Part shown: positions 8,018 to 15,660 of the stretch, in pieces
Layout: the number at the start of each line of letters is the position of its first letter
Position numbering within the stretch: the first letter of the stretch is position 1
NCBI RefSeq assembly: GCF_052116585.1
Contig: NZ_JBQKKT010000004.1
Span: 172,513-236,512 of the forward strand
DNA from: Luteococcus sp052116585
GTDB lineage: Bacteria; Actinomycetota; Actinomycetes; Propionibacteriales; Propionibacteriaceae
Direction of reading: 5' to 3'
Length of the DNA: 64,000 bases
Program-made: the position numbers and the translations under genes
Notes under the pieces: generated by a model
Seen by the model: only the letters and a program-made list of their open reading frames with translations
Told to the model about the DNA's origin: nothing
Databases searched by the model: none

Positions 8018-8524
8018 ATGACTGAGAATGCAACCGACACCGTGTGGCTGACGCAGGAGGCCTTCGACAAGCTCTCCGCCGAGCTTGCACACCTCAAGGG
8101 CGATGGCCGCATCGAGGTCTCGACCAAGATCGCGCAGGCCCGCGACGAGGGCGACCTCTCCGAGAACGGCGGCTACCACGCCGCCCGCGAGGAGCAGGGC
8201 CAGATGGAGGCCCGGATCACCCAGCTCGAGGACATGCTGCGCCGCGCCCAGGTGGGCGAGGCCCCCAAGACCGGCGAGGCAGCTCCCGGCACCCAGATCA
8301 CCGTCGCCTACTTCGACGACGAGGACGACACCGACACCTTCCTGCTGGGCTCCCGCGAGGTGATGGGCCTGGACGACTCCGTCGACATGCAGGTCTTCAG
8401 CCCGCAGTCGCCGCTCGGCGCCGCCGTGCTGGGCAAGAAGGTGGGCGAGCAGAGTTCCTACGAGGCCCCCAACGGCAAGACGATCGAGATCACCGTCGTG
8501 AAGGTGGAGACCTTCCAGGGCTGA
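8018..8524 (+). CDS. greA: Transcription elongation factor GreA
   Basis: A 168-residue GreA, of normal length. It enters the RNA polymerase secondary channel and stimulates transcript cleavage to rescue backtracked complexes. The N-terminal coiled coil (to about residue 85) carries the acidic tip ARDEGDLSENGGYHAAREEQ (41-60). The C-terminal FKBP-like domain ends with the family's SPLGAAVLGKKVGE motif. The gene is transcribed alone and followed by a strong terminator. Confidence 0.95.
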   Translation: MTENATDTVWLTQEAFDKLSAELAHLKGDGRIEVSTKIAQARDEGDLSENGGYHAAREEQGQMEARITQLEDMLRRAQVGEAPKTGEAAPGTQITVAYFDDEDDTDTFLLGSREVMGLDDSVDMQVFSPQSPLGAAVLGKKVGEQSSYEAPNGKTIEITVVKVETFQG

Positions 8525-8559
8525 TCCCCAGCGCCACCACGAGCGCCCCGGTTGCACAC

Positions 8560-8598
8560 GGATCGCGTCCCCCTCCTTGGGGGAGGGGGACGCGATCC
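8560..8598. terminator. Intrinsic terminator after greA
   Basis: A 17-bp perfect stem (GGATCGCGTCCCCCTCC paired with its complement) around a 5-nt loop, 35 bases behind the greA stop. No T-run follows on the plus strand, so termination may rest on the strong stem. It also faces the minus-strand DUF2089 gene. Confidence 0.7.
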
Positions 8599-8605
8599 GG
8601 TGTCC

Positions 8606-8652
8606 GGGGCCAGTCTGTGTCTGGGGCCGGTCTGTGTCTGGGGCCGGTCTGC
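8606..8652. repeat. Three tandem copies of a 17-bp sequence
   Basis: GGGGCCAGTCTGTGTCT (8606-8622) is followed by GGGGCCGGTCTGTGTCT (8623-8639) and a partial third copy. It lies between the greA terminator and the DUF2089 stop. No function is visible. Confidence 0.7.
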
Positions 8653-8667
8653 GCGGCCGGGAAGGAT

Positions 8668-9093
8668 TCAGCCGCGCAGCAGAGCTGCCGCCTCCGACGG
8701 GGAGATCCGGCCCGCTGCGACCTCGGCCAGCACCTCGTCGCGGGTGCGAGGCGTCGGGCCCCGCGATTCGGCGTCCTGGTCTTGCTCGGCTTCGGGCACG
8801 GTCGTCATCTCGTCGATGCCGAGACTGGCCAGCAGTGCGCTGAGACGGCCCCGCGCCGTCGGGTAGCTGACCTGCTGGTGCTTGGCCACCTCACGCAGGT
8901 TCCCGCGCGAGGCCAGGAAGACCGTGAGCAGCTCCAGCTGCTCCGGCTCCAGTGAGCAGAAGCGGCATCGCTCGAAGCGTCCGCCCAACTCCGTGCCGCA
9001 CTCGTCGCAGCCCAGGCGCGTGGTCACCAGGTCTGCCGTGCAGACCGGGCAGTGGGCAGGTGCCCGATGCACCGGGTGGTTGTGGTTGCTCAT
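8668..9093 (-). CDS. DUF2089 domain-containing protein
   Basis: A 141-residue protein with two Cys-x-x-Cys pairs near the N-terminus (CPVC, CDEC) and a third CRFC, forming a zinc ribbon. A helical part with a likely helix-turn-helix (NLREVAKHQQVSYPTARGRLSALL, conserved in DUF2089) follows, then an acidic linker and a short C-terminal module EVLAEVAAGRISPSEAAALL. The ATG overlaps the stop of the preceding DUF4097 gene by 4 bases, so the two are translationally coupled. A regulatory or adaptor role is inferred only. Confidence 0.78.
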   Translation of the reverse strand: MSNHNHPVHRAPAHCPVCTADLVTTRLGCDECGTELGGRFERCRFCSLEPEQLELLTVFLASRGNLREVAKHQQVSYPTARGRLSALLASLGIDEMTTVPEAEQDQDAESRGPTPRTRDEVLAEVAAGRISPSEAAALLRG

Positions 9094-10190
9094 CGCTCAT
9101 CCTCCGAGTCAGTGCTTGGGTGCCCGTGCCCCTGCTGGCCAGCGGGCGATTCCTCCTGGTTGACGTCCCGCGGGTCCGTGGCCCCGGAGTCCTCCTCCAC
9201 TCCCTCCTGGCGGACGCTCGCGGCCCCCATCACGACGGTCACGTCCAGCCTTCCGGCTCCCTCGCCCGCCTGGAACTCGTCGAGCGCAGCTCCCCCACCG
9301 GGCCAGGCGACCCGCCCCAGCTGGGCATCGGCGTGCACCACCACATTGGCGTCAGCCGTCAGGTCCACCACGGCATTGCCGGACTCCACCCGCACGCGCG
9401 ATCGGCCACGATCCAGCGGTCCGCCCACGGTGGCACTGCCCGCCTGCACCAGGGCATCGGCCACCTGGTGGACCGATCCAAGATGCGCCCCACCAGCGGT
9501 GACCCGCACCCGCCCCAACCAGGGCACATCCTCGGTGGTCAGGCTGCCAGCCGTCACCTCCACGTCGACCGGGATCGAGGGATTGACCCGCAACAGCACC
9601 TCACGGCCCAGACCGATCGCCCGCAGGTCATCCAGCCCCAGGTTCTTCAGTCCCCCCAGCCCGTGGGTCAGCAGCGGGCCCCGCAGGATGCTGAAGCCGT
9701 CGCGAGAAGCCCCCAGCTCGCCATCGCAGGTGACCTCGAGCGTGCTGCCCACGCGACGCAGGACGTGCGGTCCGTCGGCCACCAGGGTGGCGATCGTCGG
9801 ATCCCCCACGATGCGCACCCGTCGACCCGTCGCGCGCACGCTGACCCGCTGCACGCCCTGGTTGCCCGCAGGCTGCTCCGGGGTCACCGCCTCGACGTGC
9901 TCGCTGGCAGTGCGGATCCCGCCGGTGAGGTCCGTCGCACCAGCCGCCACTCCCTGCGCCAGGTCCTGCGCGGCATCGAACAGGTTGCGGGCGATCGATC
10001 CCCAGCTCGGCTCATCAGCGGCACCTGACGGCGCGGAGGCGGCGCCACCCGGGGTGCCGGGAGTGTCGTCCGGGAGGGCTTCGCCAGCAGGGCGGGCGGC
10101 CTGCAGCTCGTCGATGCGGCGGCTGGCCTCCGCCTGCGTGATACGCCCCGCGGCAAGGTCTTCGAGGATCGGAGTCAGGTCTTGGTTCAT
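9090..10190 (-). CDS. DUF4097-type beta-strand repeat protein with N-terminal SHOCT-like module
   Basis: A 366-residue protein. Residues 5-27 (LTPILEDLAAGRITQAEASRRID) form a short helical module like that at the end of the DUF2089 partner. A proline-rich linker follows, then about 200 residues of repeated short beta strands (for example VDVEVTAGSLTTEDVPWLGRVRVT) typical of DUF4097 adhesin-like domains. There is no signal peptide or membrane segment. Firmicute LiaX/YvlB proteins join similar modules in envelope-stress systems, so a cell-envelope role is a reasonable inference. The promoter TACATT lies 6 nt before the ATG and overlaps the T-tract of the upstream terminator. Confidence 0.72.
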   Translation of the reverse strand: MNQDLTPILEDLAAGRITQAEASRRIDELQAARPAGEALPDDTPGTPGGAASAPSGAADEPSWGSIARNLFDAAQDLAQGVAAGATDLTGGIRTASEHVEAVTPEQPAGNQGVQRVSVRATGRRVRIVGDPTIATLVADGPHVLRRVGSTLEVTCDGELGASRDGFSILRGPLLTHGLGGLKNLGLDDLRAIGLGREVLLRVNPSIPVDVEVTAGSLTTEDVPWLGRVRVTAGGAHLGSVHQVADALVQAGSATVGGPLDRGRSRVRVESGNAVVDLTADANVVVHADAQLGRVAWPGGGAALDEFQAGEGAGRLDVTVVMGAASVRQEGVEEDSGATDPRDVNQEESPAGQQGHGHPSTDSEDER

Positions 10191-10196
10191 GCAATG

Positions 10197-10202
10197 AATG
10201 TA
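10197..10202 (-). promoter_or_regulatory. -10 element of the DUF4097/DUF2089 operon
   Basis: TACATT on the minus strand, 6 nt before the ATG at 10190, embedded in the T-rich tail of the terminator at 10201-10234. Confidence 0.55.
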
Positions 10203-10234
10203 AAACCACCCCTTCCATTCCAGAAGGGGTGGTT
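10201..10234 (-). terminator. Intrinsic terminator of the AI-2E family permease gene
   Basis: An 11-bp stem (AACCACCCCTT and its complement) with a 9-nt loop, followed on the minus strand by TTTTA. It is one of the few hairpins here with a proper T-tract. Confidence 0.78.
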
Positions 10235-10258
10235 CAACAAATGCGGGTCAGATCAGGG

Positions 10259-11524
10259 TCACAACCGGGCGGTGGCCTCGCCGACGCCACCCGCGGGAGC
10301 CGGCGAATCCCCGGGCTCCCCGTCCTCCAGCACCGGATCCTGCCCCTCCAGCACCGGATCCTGGGCGGGCGGGGCGATCTCGTCGGAATCCGCATGGTGC
10401 GAGGCCATGGCCTTCACAAAGGCATTGCCGAAGGCCAGCAGCGGCACGGCGAACAGCACACCGACGATCCCTCCCACCAGGCCACCGATCGCGATGCCGT
10501 AGAGCACCGCCAGCGGATGGATCGAGACGGCCTTGCCCAGCAGGAAGGGCTGCAACACATGGGCTTCCAACTGCATGACCAGGACGAAGACCACCAGCAT
10601 GATGACGCCCTTGACCCAGCCCAGGGTGAGCAGCACCACGCTGGTGGAGACCAGCCCGGCGACGAAGGCGCCCAGCAGCGGGATGAAGGCCGTGATGAAG
10701 GTCAGCGCGAAGATCGCCAGGAAGAGGTTGGAGCCCACCAGCGCGGCGCCGATGCCCGCGCCCAACCCGTCGACGAAGGCGACGATGACGGCCGCCCGCA
10801 CATAGGCCACCAGCGCCACCCAGCCGCGACGGCACGCGTCGACCACTCGGGCACGCGAGGAGTGCGGAATCAACGTGAAGCCGGTCTTGGCGATCTTCTC
10901 ACCCTCGAAGAGGAAGTAGAACAGGGCGAACAGGGCCAGGGCGATCCCGGCGAAGAAGCTGCCCACCTGGGCGCCTGCGGAGGCGGCCATCCGGCCGGCC
11001 ATCGACTGCTGGGTCTTGGCCCAGTCGGTGACCTTCTGGGTCCAGGCGTCGATCTGCGGCTGGTGGATGTTCAACGGACCATTGCCCAGCCAGTCCATGA
11101 ACTGCGCGTAGCTGTCCACCGACGCCTTCGCCAGTTCCGAGGACTGCGAGGCGATCTGGGCACCCACCAGGGTGAAGATGCCGAAGACCAGCAGGAGCAG
11201 GAAGAGCAGGCTCAGCACCGTCGCCAGGGCACGGGAGACACCCTTGCGCTCCAGCATCGTCTTCAAGGGCCACAGCGCAGCCGTCAGCAGCACCGCCACG
11301 AGCAGCGGGATCACCACCGACGAGAGCAGTGCGAAGAGGTAGCCCAGCCCGGCGATGCCAGCGGCAATCACCAGCAGGCGCCAGAACCAGCCGGCCGCCA
11401 GCTTGATGCCGTGCGGCACCTCACCAGGGGTAGCGGCCTGCTGGGCCAGCAGGGCACGACGACCGGAGTCGTCCGAATGCGCGTCGTCCGTCGCCTCGGG
11501 ACGGGGGGTGGGCTGGGCTGCCAT
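10259..11524 (-). CDS. AI-2E family transporter (UPF0118 / TqsA-like permease)
   Basis: A 421-residue polytopic membrane protein with about eight hydrophobic segments in the AI-2 exporter family pattern: two or three helices, a soluble periplasmic region, then a five-helix C-terminal block. It includes the family segment GLGAGIGAALVG and a PLLGAFVAGL-type helix. Family members export autoinducer-2 or act as Na+/H+ antiporters; the substrate cannot be read from sequence. N- and C-terminal tails are hydrophilic. An AAAGG sequence lies 7 nt before the ATG. Transcription ends at the T-tailed hairpin at 10201-10234. Confidence 0.85.
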   Translation of the reverse strand: MAAQPTPRPEATDDAHSDDSGRRALLAQQAATPGEVPHGIKLAAGWFWRLLVIAAGIAGLGYLFALLSSVVIPLLVAVLLTAALWPLKTMLERKGVSRALATVLSLLFLLLLVFGIFTLVGAQIASQSSELAKASVDSYAQFMDWLGNGPLNIHQPQIDAWTQKVTDWAKTQQSMAGRMAASAGAQVGSFFAGIALALFALFYFLFEGEKIAKTGFTLIPHSSRARVVDACRRGWVALVAYVRAAVIVAFVDGLGAGIGAALVGSNLFLAIFALTFITAFIPLLGAFVAGLVSTSVVLLTLGWVKGVIMLVVFVLVMQLEAHVLQPFLLGKAVSIHPLAVLYGIAIGGLVGGIVGVLFAVPLLAFGNAFVKAMASHHADSDEIAPPAQDPVLEGQDPVLEDGEPGDSPAPAGGVGEATARL

Positions 11525-11570
11525 GCATGGCCTTTCGTGCGAGCGCGGGCATCAGGATCGTCAGCAAGGC

Positions 11571-11576
11571 TAACCT
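11571..11576 (+). promoter_or_regulatory. -10 element of the MFS permease gene
   Basis: TAACCT, directly followed by GTGCCC and the GTG at 11583 (6-nt spacing). Confidence 0.55.
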
Positions 11577-11582
11577 GTGCCC

Positions 11583-12848
11583 GTGCCCAGCAGCCCTTCC
11601 GCCCGTTCACGCCGCCCAGCATGGCTGGCGCGTCCCGACGGGCTGCCCCGTGACGTCACGGTCCTGTCGGTGATCGCCTTCTGCGTCGCCGTGGGCTTCG
11701 GGGTGATGATCCCCGTGCTGCCGGTCTTCGCGCGCAGCTTCGAGGTGACCAATCTGATGGTGGGCATGGTGATCAGCGCCTTCGCCCTGATGCGGCTGGT
11801 CACCAGCCCCGGGGTCCCCCCGCTGATCGGGCGCTTGGGCGAACGCACCGTGCTGGGGGTGGGGATGTTCATCGTCGCCGCTTCCTCGGCCGCCGCCGGC
11901 CTGGCGACGAGCTACTGGGCCCTGCTGCTGATGCGAGGCCTGGGCGGCATCGGTTCGGCCATGTTCACCGTCGCCGCCATGTCCCTCCTGCTGCGCACCG
12001 TCGAACCGCGCCAACGCGGCCGCGCCAGCGCCCTCTACTCCGGCGGCTTCCTGCTGGGCGGCATGGCGGGCCCGGCCGTCGGCGGCATCTTTGCCAGCAT
12101 CTCCCTCACCGCCCCCTTCTTCGTCTACGCCGCCACCCTGATGGCCGCCGGCATCGTCGCCCTGGCGATGTTGAGCAAGCCCGAACGGGAGGTGGAGAAG
12201 GTCGACAAGCCCCGGATGAGCCTTTCCGAGGCGCTGTCCGACGTGCGCTACCGGGCCGCCTGCCTGACCAACTTCGCCCAGGGCTGGCAGTCCTTCGGCG
12301 TGCGCAGCTCACTGGTCCCGGTCCTGGTGGTGGAGGGCCTGCACCGCAGCCCGTCGTGGACCGGCATCTCCTTCGCACTGGCCGCCATTGCCCAGACCGC
12401 GGTGCTGGCACCCGTCGGACGGGCCGTCGACACGGTGGGGCGCCGCCCGATGATGGTGATGGCGGGTCTGCTGACGGGCATCGCCGCCCTGCTGATGCCG
12501 TGGTCGGCGAGCCTGGGGCATGACTGGGGCATCTGGGTGCTCACCATCATCCTGTGCGTCTACGGCGTCGGTTCCGCCGCGCACTCCACCGCACCGACGG
12601 CCGTCGTGGGCGACGTGACGGCCGGCCGTGGCGGGGCGCCGATCGCCACCTTCTCCATGATGAGCGACCTGGGGGCCATCATCGGGCCGCTGGCGGCCGG
12701 CGCGATCGCCGACGCACTGGGGCTGGGCCCCGCCTTCGCCGTGGGCGGCGCGCTCCTGCTGGCCGGCGCCCTGTACTCGCTGCGGATGCCCCGCGAGACA
12801 CCCACCGCCGAATCCACCCATGCCGTCGCCGCCGAGGAGAACCGATGA
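11583..12848 (+). CDS. Major facilitator superfamily transporter
   Basis: A 421-residue protein with twelve predicted membrane segments and a central loop carrying basic residues (KPEREVEKVDKPRM). It has the MFS motif A-like segment GRLGERTVLG after TM2 and GRAVDTVGRRPM after TM8, as in drug:H+ antiporters. The substrate is not predictable. GTG at 11583 is preferred to GTG at 11577 because the hexamer TAACCT (11571-11576) would leave no spacing for the latter. Its stop overlaps the ung start (ATGA), so ung is cotranscribed and coupled. Confidence 0.8.
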   Translation: MPSSPSARSRRPAWLARPDGLPRDVTVLSVIAFCVAVGFGVMIPVLPVFARSFEVTNLMVGMVISAFALMRLVTSPGVPPLIGRLGERTVLGVGMFIVAASSAAAGLATSYWALLLMRGLGGIGSAMFTVAAMSLLLRTVEPRQRGRASALYSGGFLLGGMAGPAVGGIFASISLTAPFFVYAATLMAAGIVALAMLSKPEREVEKVDKPRMSLSEALSDVRYRAACLTNFAQGWQSFGVRSSLVPVLVVEGLHRSPSWTGISFALAAIAQTAVLAPVGRAVDTVGRRPMMVMAGLLTGIAALLMPWSASLGHDWGIWVLTIILCVYGVGSAAHSTAPTAVVGDVTAGRGGAPIATFSMMSDLGAIIGPLAAGAIADALGLGPAFAVGGALLLAGALYSLRMPRETPTAESTHAVAAEENR

Positions 12849-13525
12849 CTGCCCGACCGCTGCGTGACCTGGTGGCCCCGGACTGGGCCGAGGCACTCGC
12901 TCCGGTGGAGGACCAGGTGCACCAGATGGGGCGCTTCCTGCGCGACGAGATCGCCGCCGGGCGCCAGTACCTGCCAGCCGGCCCGAACGTCCTGCGCGCC
13001 TTCTCCCGCCCGCTGGCCGACGTGCGGGTACTGGTGGTGGGCCAAGATCCCTACCCCACGCCCGGACATGCCGTTGGGCTGAGCTTCAGCGTCGACCGCC
13101 AGGTGCGGCCGATCCCCCGCAGCCTGCAGAACATCTACGCCGAGCTGCGCGATGACCTGGGCGTCGAACCCGCCCCGCACGGCGACCTGAGCGGCTGGTT
13201 CGACCATGGCGTGCTCCTGCTGAACCGGGTGCTGACGGTGCGCCCGGGGGCGGCCGGTTCCCACCGCGGCAAGGGATGGGAACCCGTCACCCAGTGCGCG
13301 ATCGAAGCACTCGTCGCCCGCGGGGGTCCACTGGTGGCCATTCTCTGGGGGCGCGACGCGCAGTCGCTCACCCCGATGCTGGGTCAGGTGCCGGTCATCG
13401 CCAGCCCGCACCCCTCGCCGCTGAGTGCCCGCTCCGGATTCTTCGGCTCCCGACCCTTCAGCCGGGCCAATACGCTGCTGGAGGAGCAGGGCGCCCAGCC
13501 CATCGACTGGCGCCTGCCGGGCTGA
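12845..13525 (+). CDS. ung: Uracil-DNA glycosylase
   Basis: A 226-residue family-1 uracil-DNA glycosylase that removes uracil from DNA at the start of base excision repair. The catalytic water-activating motif GQDPYPTPGHAVGLSFS is present with its Asp, as is the leucine-loop motif in the form HPSPLSARSGFFGSRPFSRAN, with the catalytic His. The ATG overlaps the MFS stop by four bases. Confidence 0.93.
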   Translation: MTARPLRDLVAPDWAEALAPVEDQVHQMGRFLRDEIAAGRQYLPAGPNVLRAFSRPLADVRVLVVGQDPYPTPGHAVGLSFSVDRQVRPIPRSLQNIYAELRDDLGVEPAPHGDLSGWFDHGVLLLNRVLTVRPGAAGSHRGKGWEPVTQCAIEALVARGGPLVAILWGRDAQSLTPMLGQVPVIASPHPSPLSARSGFFGSRPFSRANTLLEEQGAQPIDWRLPG

Positions 13526-13532
13526 CACCGGC

Positions 13533-13608
13533 CTGATCTGCGTTGTCCCGGGACTGATCTGGGCTGTCCCGGGACTGATCTGGGCTGCCCCGGGACTAAT
13601 CTGGGCGA
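13533..13608. repeat. 21-bp tandem repeat running into the deacetylase promoter
   Basis: Three 21-bp units (13533-13553, 13554-13574, 13575-13595; core CTGATCTGGGCTGTCCCGGGA) are followed by a partial fourth, CTAATCTGGGCGA. A single G-to-A change in the fourth turns TGATCT into TAATCT, the predicted -10 hexamer of the next gene. Confidence 0.8.
13597..13602 (+). promoter_or_regulatory. -10 element of the polysaccharide deacetylase gene
   Basis: TAATCT, 6 nt before the GTG at 13609; it is the diverged last copy of the 21-bp repeat. Confidence 0.55.
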
Positions 13609-14439
13609 GTGAGACGTCCTCTGCTCGCCGGTGCCCTGGCCAGCCTTGTATTGCTGGGCTGCGCGGCCACCTCGACGTCACCCGAGGCTGGCGCTCCCGC
13701 CTCGCCCCTGAGCCAGACCTCCCAGAACACCCAGACCTCCCAGAACACCCAGACATCCCAGCGCCTCGCCGTCGCGTCACCGACGCCCATGCCGACCCCG
13801 GGCGGCCCCAGCTCTCCCACCAGCACCGCAGTGGACTGTGCCGTGGCCAAGTGCGTGGCGCTCACCTATGACGACGGCCCCAGCACCCTCACCCCGCAGC
13901 TGCTCAAGGCCTTCACCGATCGCCAGGCCACCGCGACCCTGTTCATGCTGGGAAATGCCGCGCAGGCGCACCCGCAGATCGTCCGACAGGCGCACCGCCA
14001 AGGCTTCGAGATCGCCAACCACACCTATGACCACCGCGCGATCAGCGACCTGCCCGACGCCACGGTGGCCTGGGAGGTGGACCAGACCAATCGGGTGCTG
14101 GCACGCCTCACCGGCCAGCGGCCCACGCTCATGCGCCCGCCCCATGCGGCCCGCACCCAGCGCACCGACGCGGTCGTCGGGCGCTCTGGTCTGGCGGTGG
14201 TGGTGTGGAACAACTCCCCCGAGGACTGGTTGCCGGGCAATCGCAGTGCGGCACGGATCACCCAGCTGACCCTGGAACGCACCAGCCGGAACTCTATCAT
14301 CCTGATGCATGACATCCACCCGTGGACCGTCGATGCGGCCCCCGCGATCATCGACGGGCTTCAGAAGCAGGGTTACACGCTGGTGACCGTCAGCCAGCTG
14401 CTGGGCAGCACGAAGGCCGGAGGCCTCTACCCCGCCTGA
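13609..14439 (+). CDS. Polysaccharide deacetylase family lipoprotein
   Basis: A 276-residue exported carbohydrate esterase 4 (NodB-fold) protein. The N-terminus is a lipoprotein signal with lipobox LLGC (Cys18). A low-complexity linker with repeats of SQNTQT follows, then the catalytic domain from about residue 75. Its motifs are ALTYDDGPS (metal Asp pair), ANHTYDHRAI (two His), RPPHAART, a DWLPGN segment and the final ILMHDIHP His. It likely deacetylates peptidoglycan or another wall glycan. The GTG start follows TAATCT by 6 nt. Its 3' end overlaps the convergent nitrobindin-like gene by 13 bases. Confidence 0.87.
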   Translation: MRRPLLAGALASLVLLGCAATSTSPEAGAPASPLSQTSQNTQTSQNTQTSQRLAVASPTPMPTPGGPSSPTSTAVDCAVAKCVALTYDDGPSTLTPQLLKAFTDRQATATLFMLGNAAQAHPQIVRQAHRQGFEIANHTYDHRAISDLPDATVAWEVDQTNRVLARLTGQRPTLMRPPHAARTQRTDAVVGRSGLAVVVWNNSPEDWLPGNRSAARITQLTLERTSRNSIILMHDIHPWTVDAAPAIIDGLQKQGYTLVTVSQLLGSTKAGGLYPA

Positions 14440-14936
14440 CGAACCAGTCGGGAGCGCAGGTGTGGCTGCAACGGTTGGCCGACCGCCGCCATGTCGAAAC
14501 GCGTCTCCAGCACGTCATCGGTCAGCACCATCACCCGTCGGCTGGCCTCCACCTGCTTCGCCGACGGGGTGTTGTCCACCCGGCAGTCCAGTTCCAGGCG
14601 CAGCGGATCGAGGGTGACAGTGCCCACTCCCAGTTCGGTCTGGCCGGTGGGCAGGGCCATCGTCAGCTCCACGACGCCGGGTTCGGGCGCGCGCAGGTAG
14701 CCGACCTCCACGTGCATCGGGCGGCCGTCGCTGCCCCAGGTGCGCTGGTGGTAGACGAGGAAGGGCTTGCCCACATCGACGAAGGTGACCTCCTCCGTGT
14801 AGTCGAAGGGGCTGATCGTCGGGTACTCGCCATGGCCCTCACCGCGCCAGGTGCCCACCAGGGGCTGGAGGCTCGCGATGGCGCTCTCCGCGGCGACGGG
14901 CGGGGTCATGGTCTGGGGACTGGTCTGGGGCTCCAT
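14427..14936 (-). CDS. FABP-like / nitrobindin heme-binding family protein
   Basis: A 169-residue protein of the beta-barrel nitrobindin family (DUF1794, THAP4-like). The signature GTWRGEGHGEYPTI (beginning at residue 28) is complete, and the C-terminal VGQPLQPHL segment supplies the likely heme-iron histidine. Characterised relatives bind ferric heme and react with nitric oxide or peroxynitrite, which suits a nitrate-respiring organism, though a link is only inferred. TAGGCT lies 6 nt before the ATG. Confidence 0.85.
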   Translation of the reverse strand: MEPQTSPQTMTPPVAAESAIASLQPLVGTWRGEGHGEYPTISPFDYTEEVTFVDVGKPFLVYHQRTWGSDGRPMHVEVGYLRAPEPGVVELTMALPTGQTELGVGTVTLDPLRLELDCRVDNTPSAKQVEASRRVMVLTDDVLETRFDMAAVGQPLQPHLRSRLVRQAG

Positions 14937-14942
14937 GAACCG

Positions 14943-14948
14943 AGCCTA
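14943..14948 (-). promoter_or_regulatory. -10 element of the nitrobindin-like gene
   Basis: TAGGCT (minus strand) with 6-nt spacing to the ATG at 14936. Confidence 0.6.
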
Positions 14949-15035
14949 GGCCCTGGGGCGCCGACGCAGAAGCGCCCGAGGACCCCGCCCAGAAACGCCC
15001 GAGGTGCCAGCGCGGACGTGATTGCCCGGGCGAGC

Positions 15036-15041
15036 TAGCCT
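15036..15041 (+). promoter_or_regulatory. -10 element of msrA
   Basis: TAGCCT, 7 nt before the ATG at 15049. Confidence 0.6.
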
Positions 15042-15048
15042 GTGCGGC

Positions 15049-15660
15049 ATGATCTTCGGCCGTCCCACTCCACAGATCGTCGACCACGACCAGCCGCAGC
15101 TCGTCATGCCCTGCTATCACAGGATCTTCGGCGACCCAATGGACCGCGACTTCCCCGGTGCCCAGGTGGCCTACTTCGCCATGGGTTGCTTCTGGGGAGC
15201 CGAGAAGCTCTTCTGGCAGACCGACGGGGTGCTCTCCACCGCGGCCGGTTACATGGGCGGTTCCAACCGCAATCCCACCTATGAGGAGACCTGCACCGGA
15301 CTGACCGGACATGCCGAGACCGTGCGGGTGGTCTTCGATCCCAGCAAGGTCTCCTACCGACAGTTGCTGGCTGTCTTCCTGGAGAACCATGATCCGACGC
15401 AGGGCGACCGCCAGGGCAATGATGTGGGCAGCCAGTACCGCTCGGCACTCTTCACGACGAGCGAGGAGCAGGCCGCGGCTGCCCGCGATGCCCTGGCCGA
15501 GTTTGGGCCGAAGCTGGCCGTGGCCGGCTACGGGCCCATCACGACCACCGTCGAGCCCGCACCCCAGTGGTACTGGGCGGAGGACTACCACCAGCAGTAC
15601 CTGGACCGCGTGCCCAATGGGTACTGCCCGGTTCACGCCACCGGCGTCACCTGCGGCTGA
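15049..15660 (+). CDS. msrA: Peptide-methionine (S)-S-oxide reductase MsrA
   Basis: A 203-residue MsrA, which reduces methionine S-sulfoxide in proteins. The catalytic motif GCFWGAEK is present with its Cys near residue 46, as are the GYMGGSNRNPTYEETCTGLTGHAE and GNDVGSQYRS motifs. A C-terminal cysteine (in GYCPV) and another at the very end (TCG) can act as recycling cysteines. The ATG at 15049 is selected by TAGCCT 7 nt upstream. The 3' end overlaps the convergent MATE gene by 28 bases. Confidence 0.93.
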   Translation: MIFGRPTPQIVDHDQPQLVMPCYHRIFGDPMDRDFPGAQVAYFAMGCFWGAEKLFWQTDGVLSTAAGYMGGSNRNPTYEETCTGLTGHAETVRVVFDPSKVSYRQLLAVFLENHDPTQGDRQGNDVGSQYRSALFTTSEEQAAAARDALAEFGPKLAVAGYGPITTTVEPAPQWYWAEDYHQQYLDRVPNGYCPVHATGVTCG

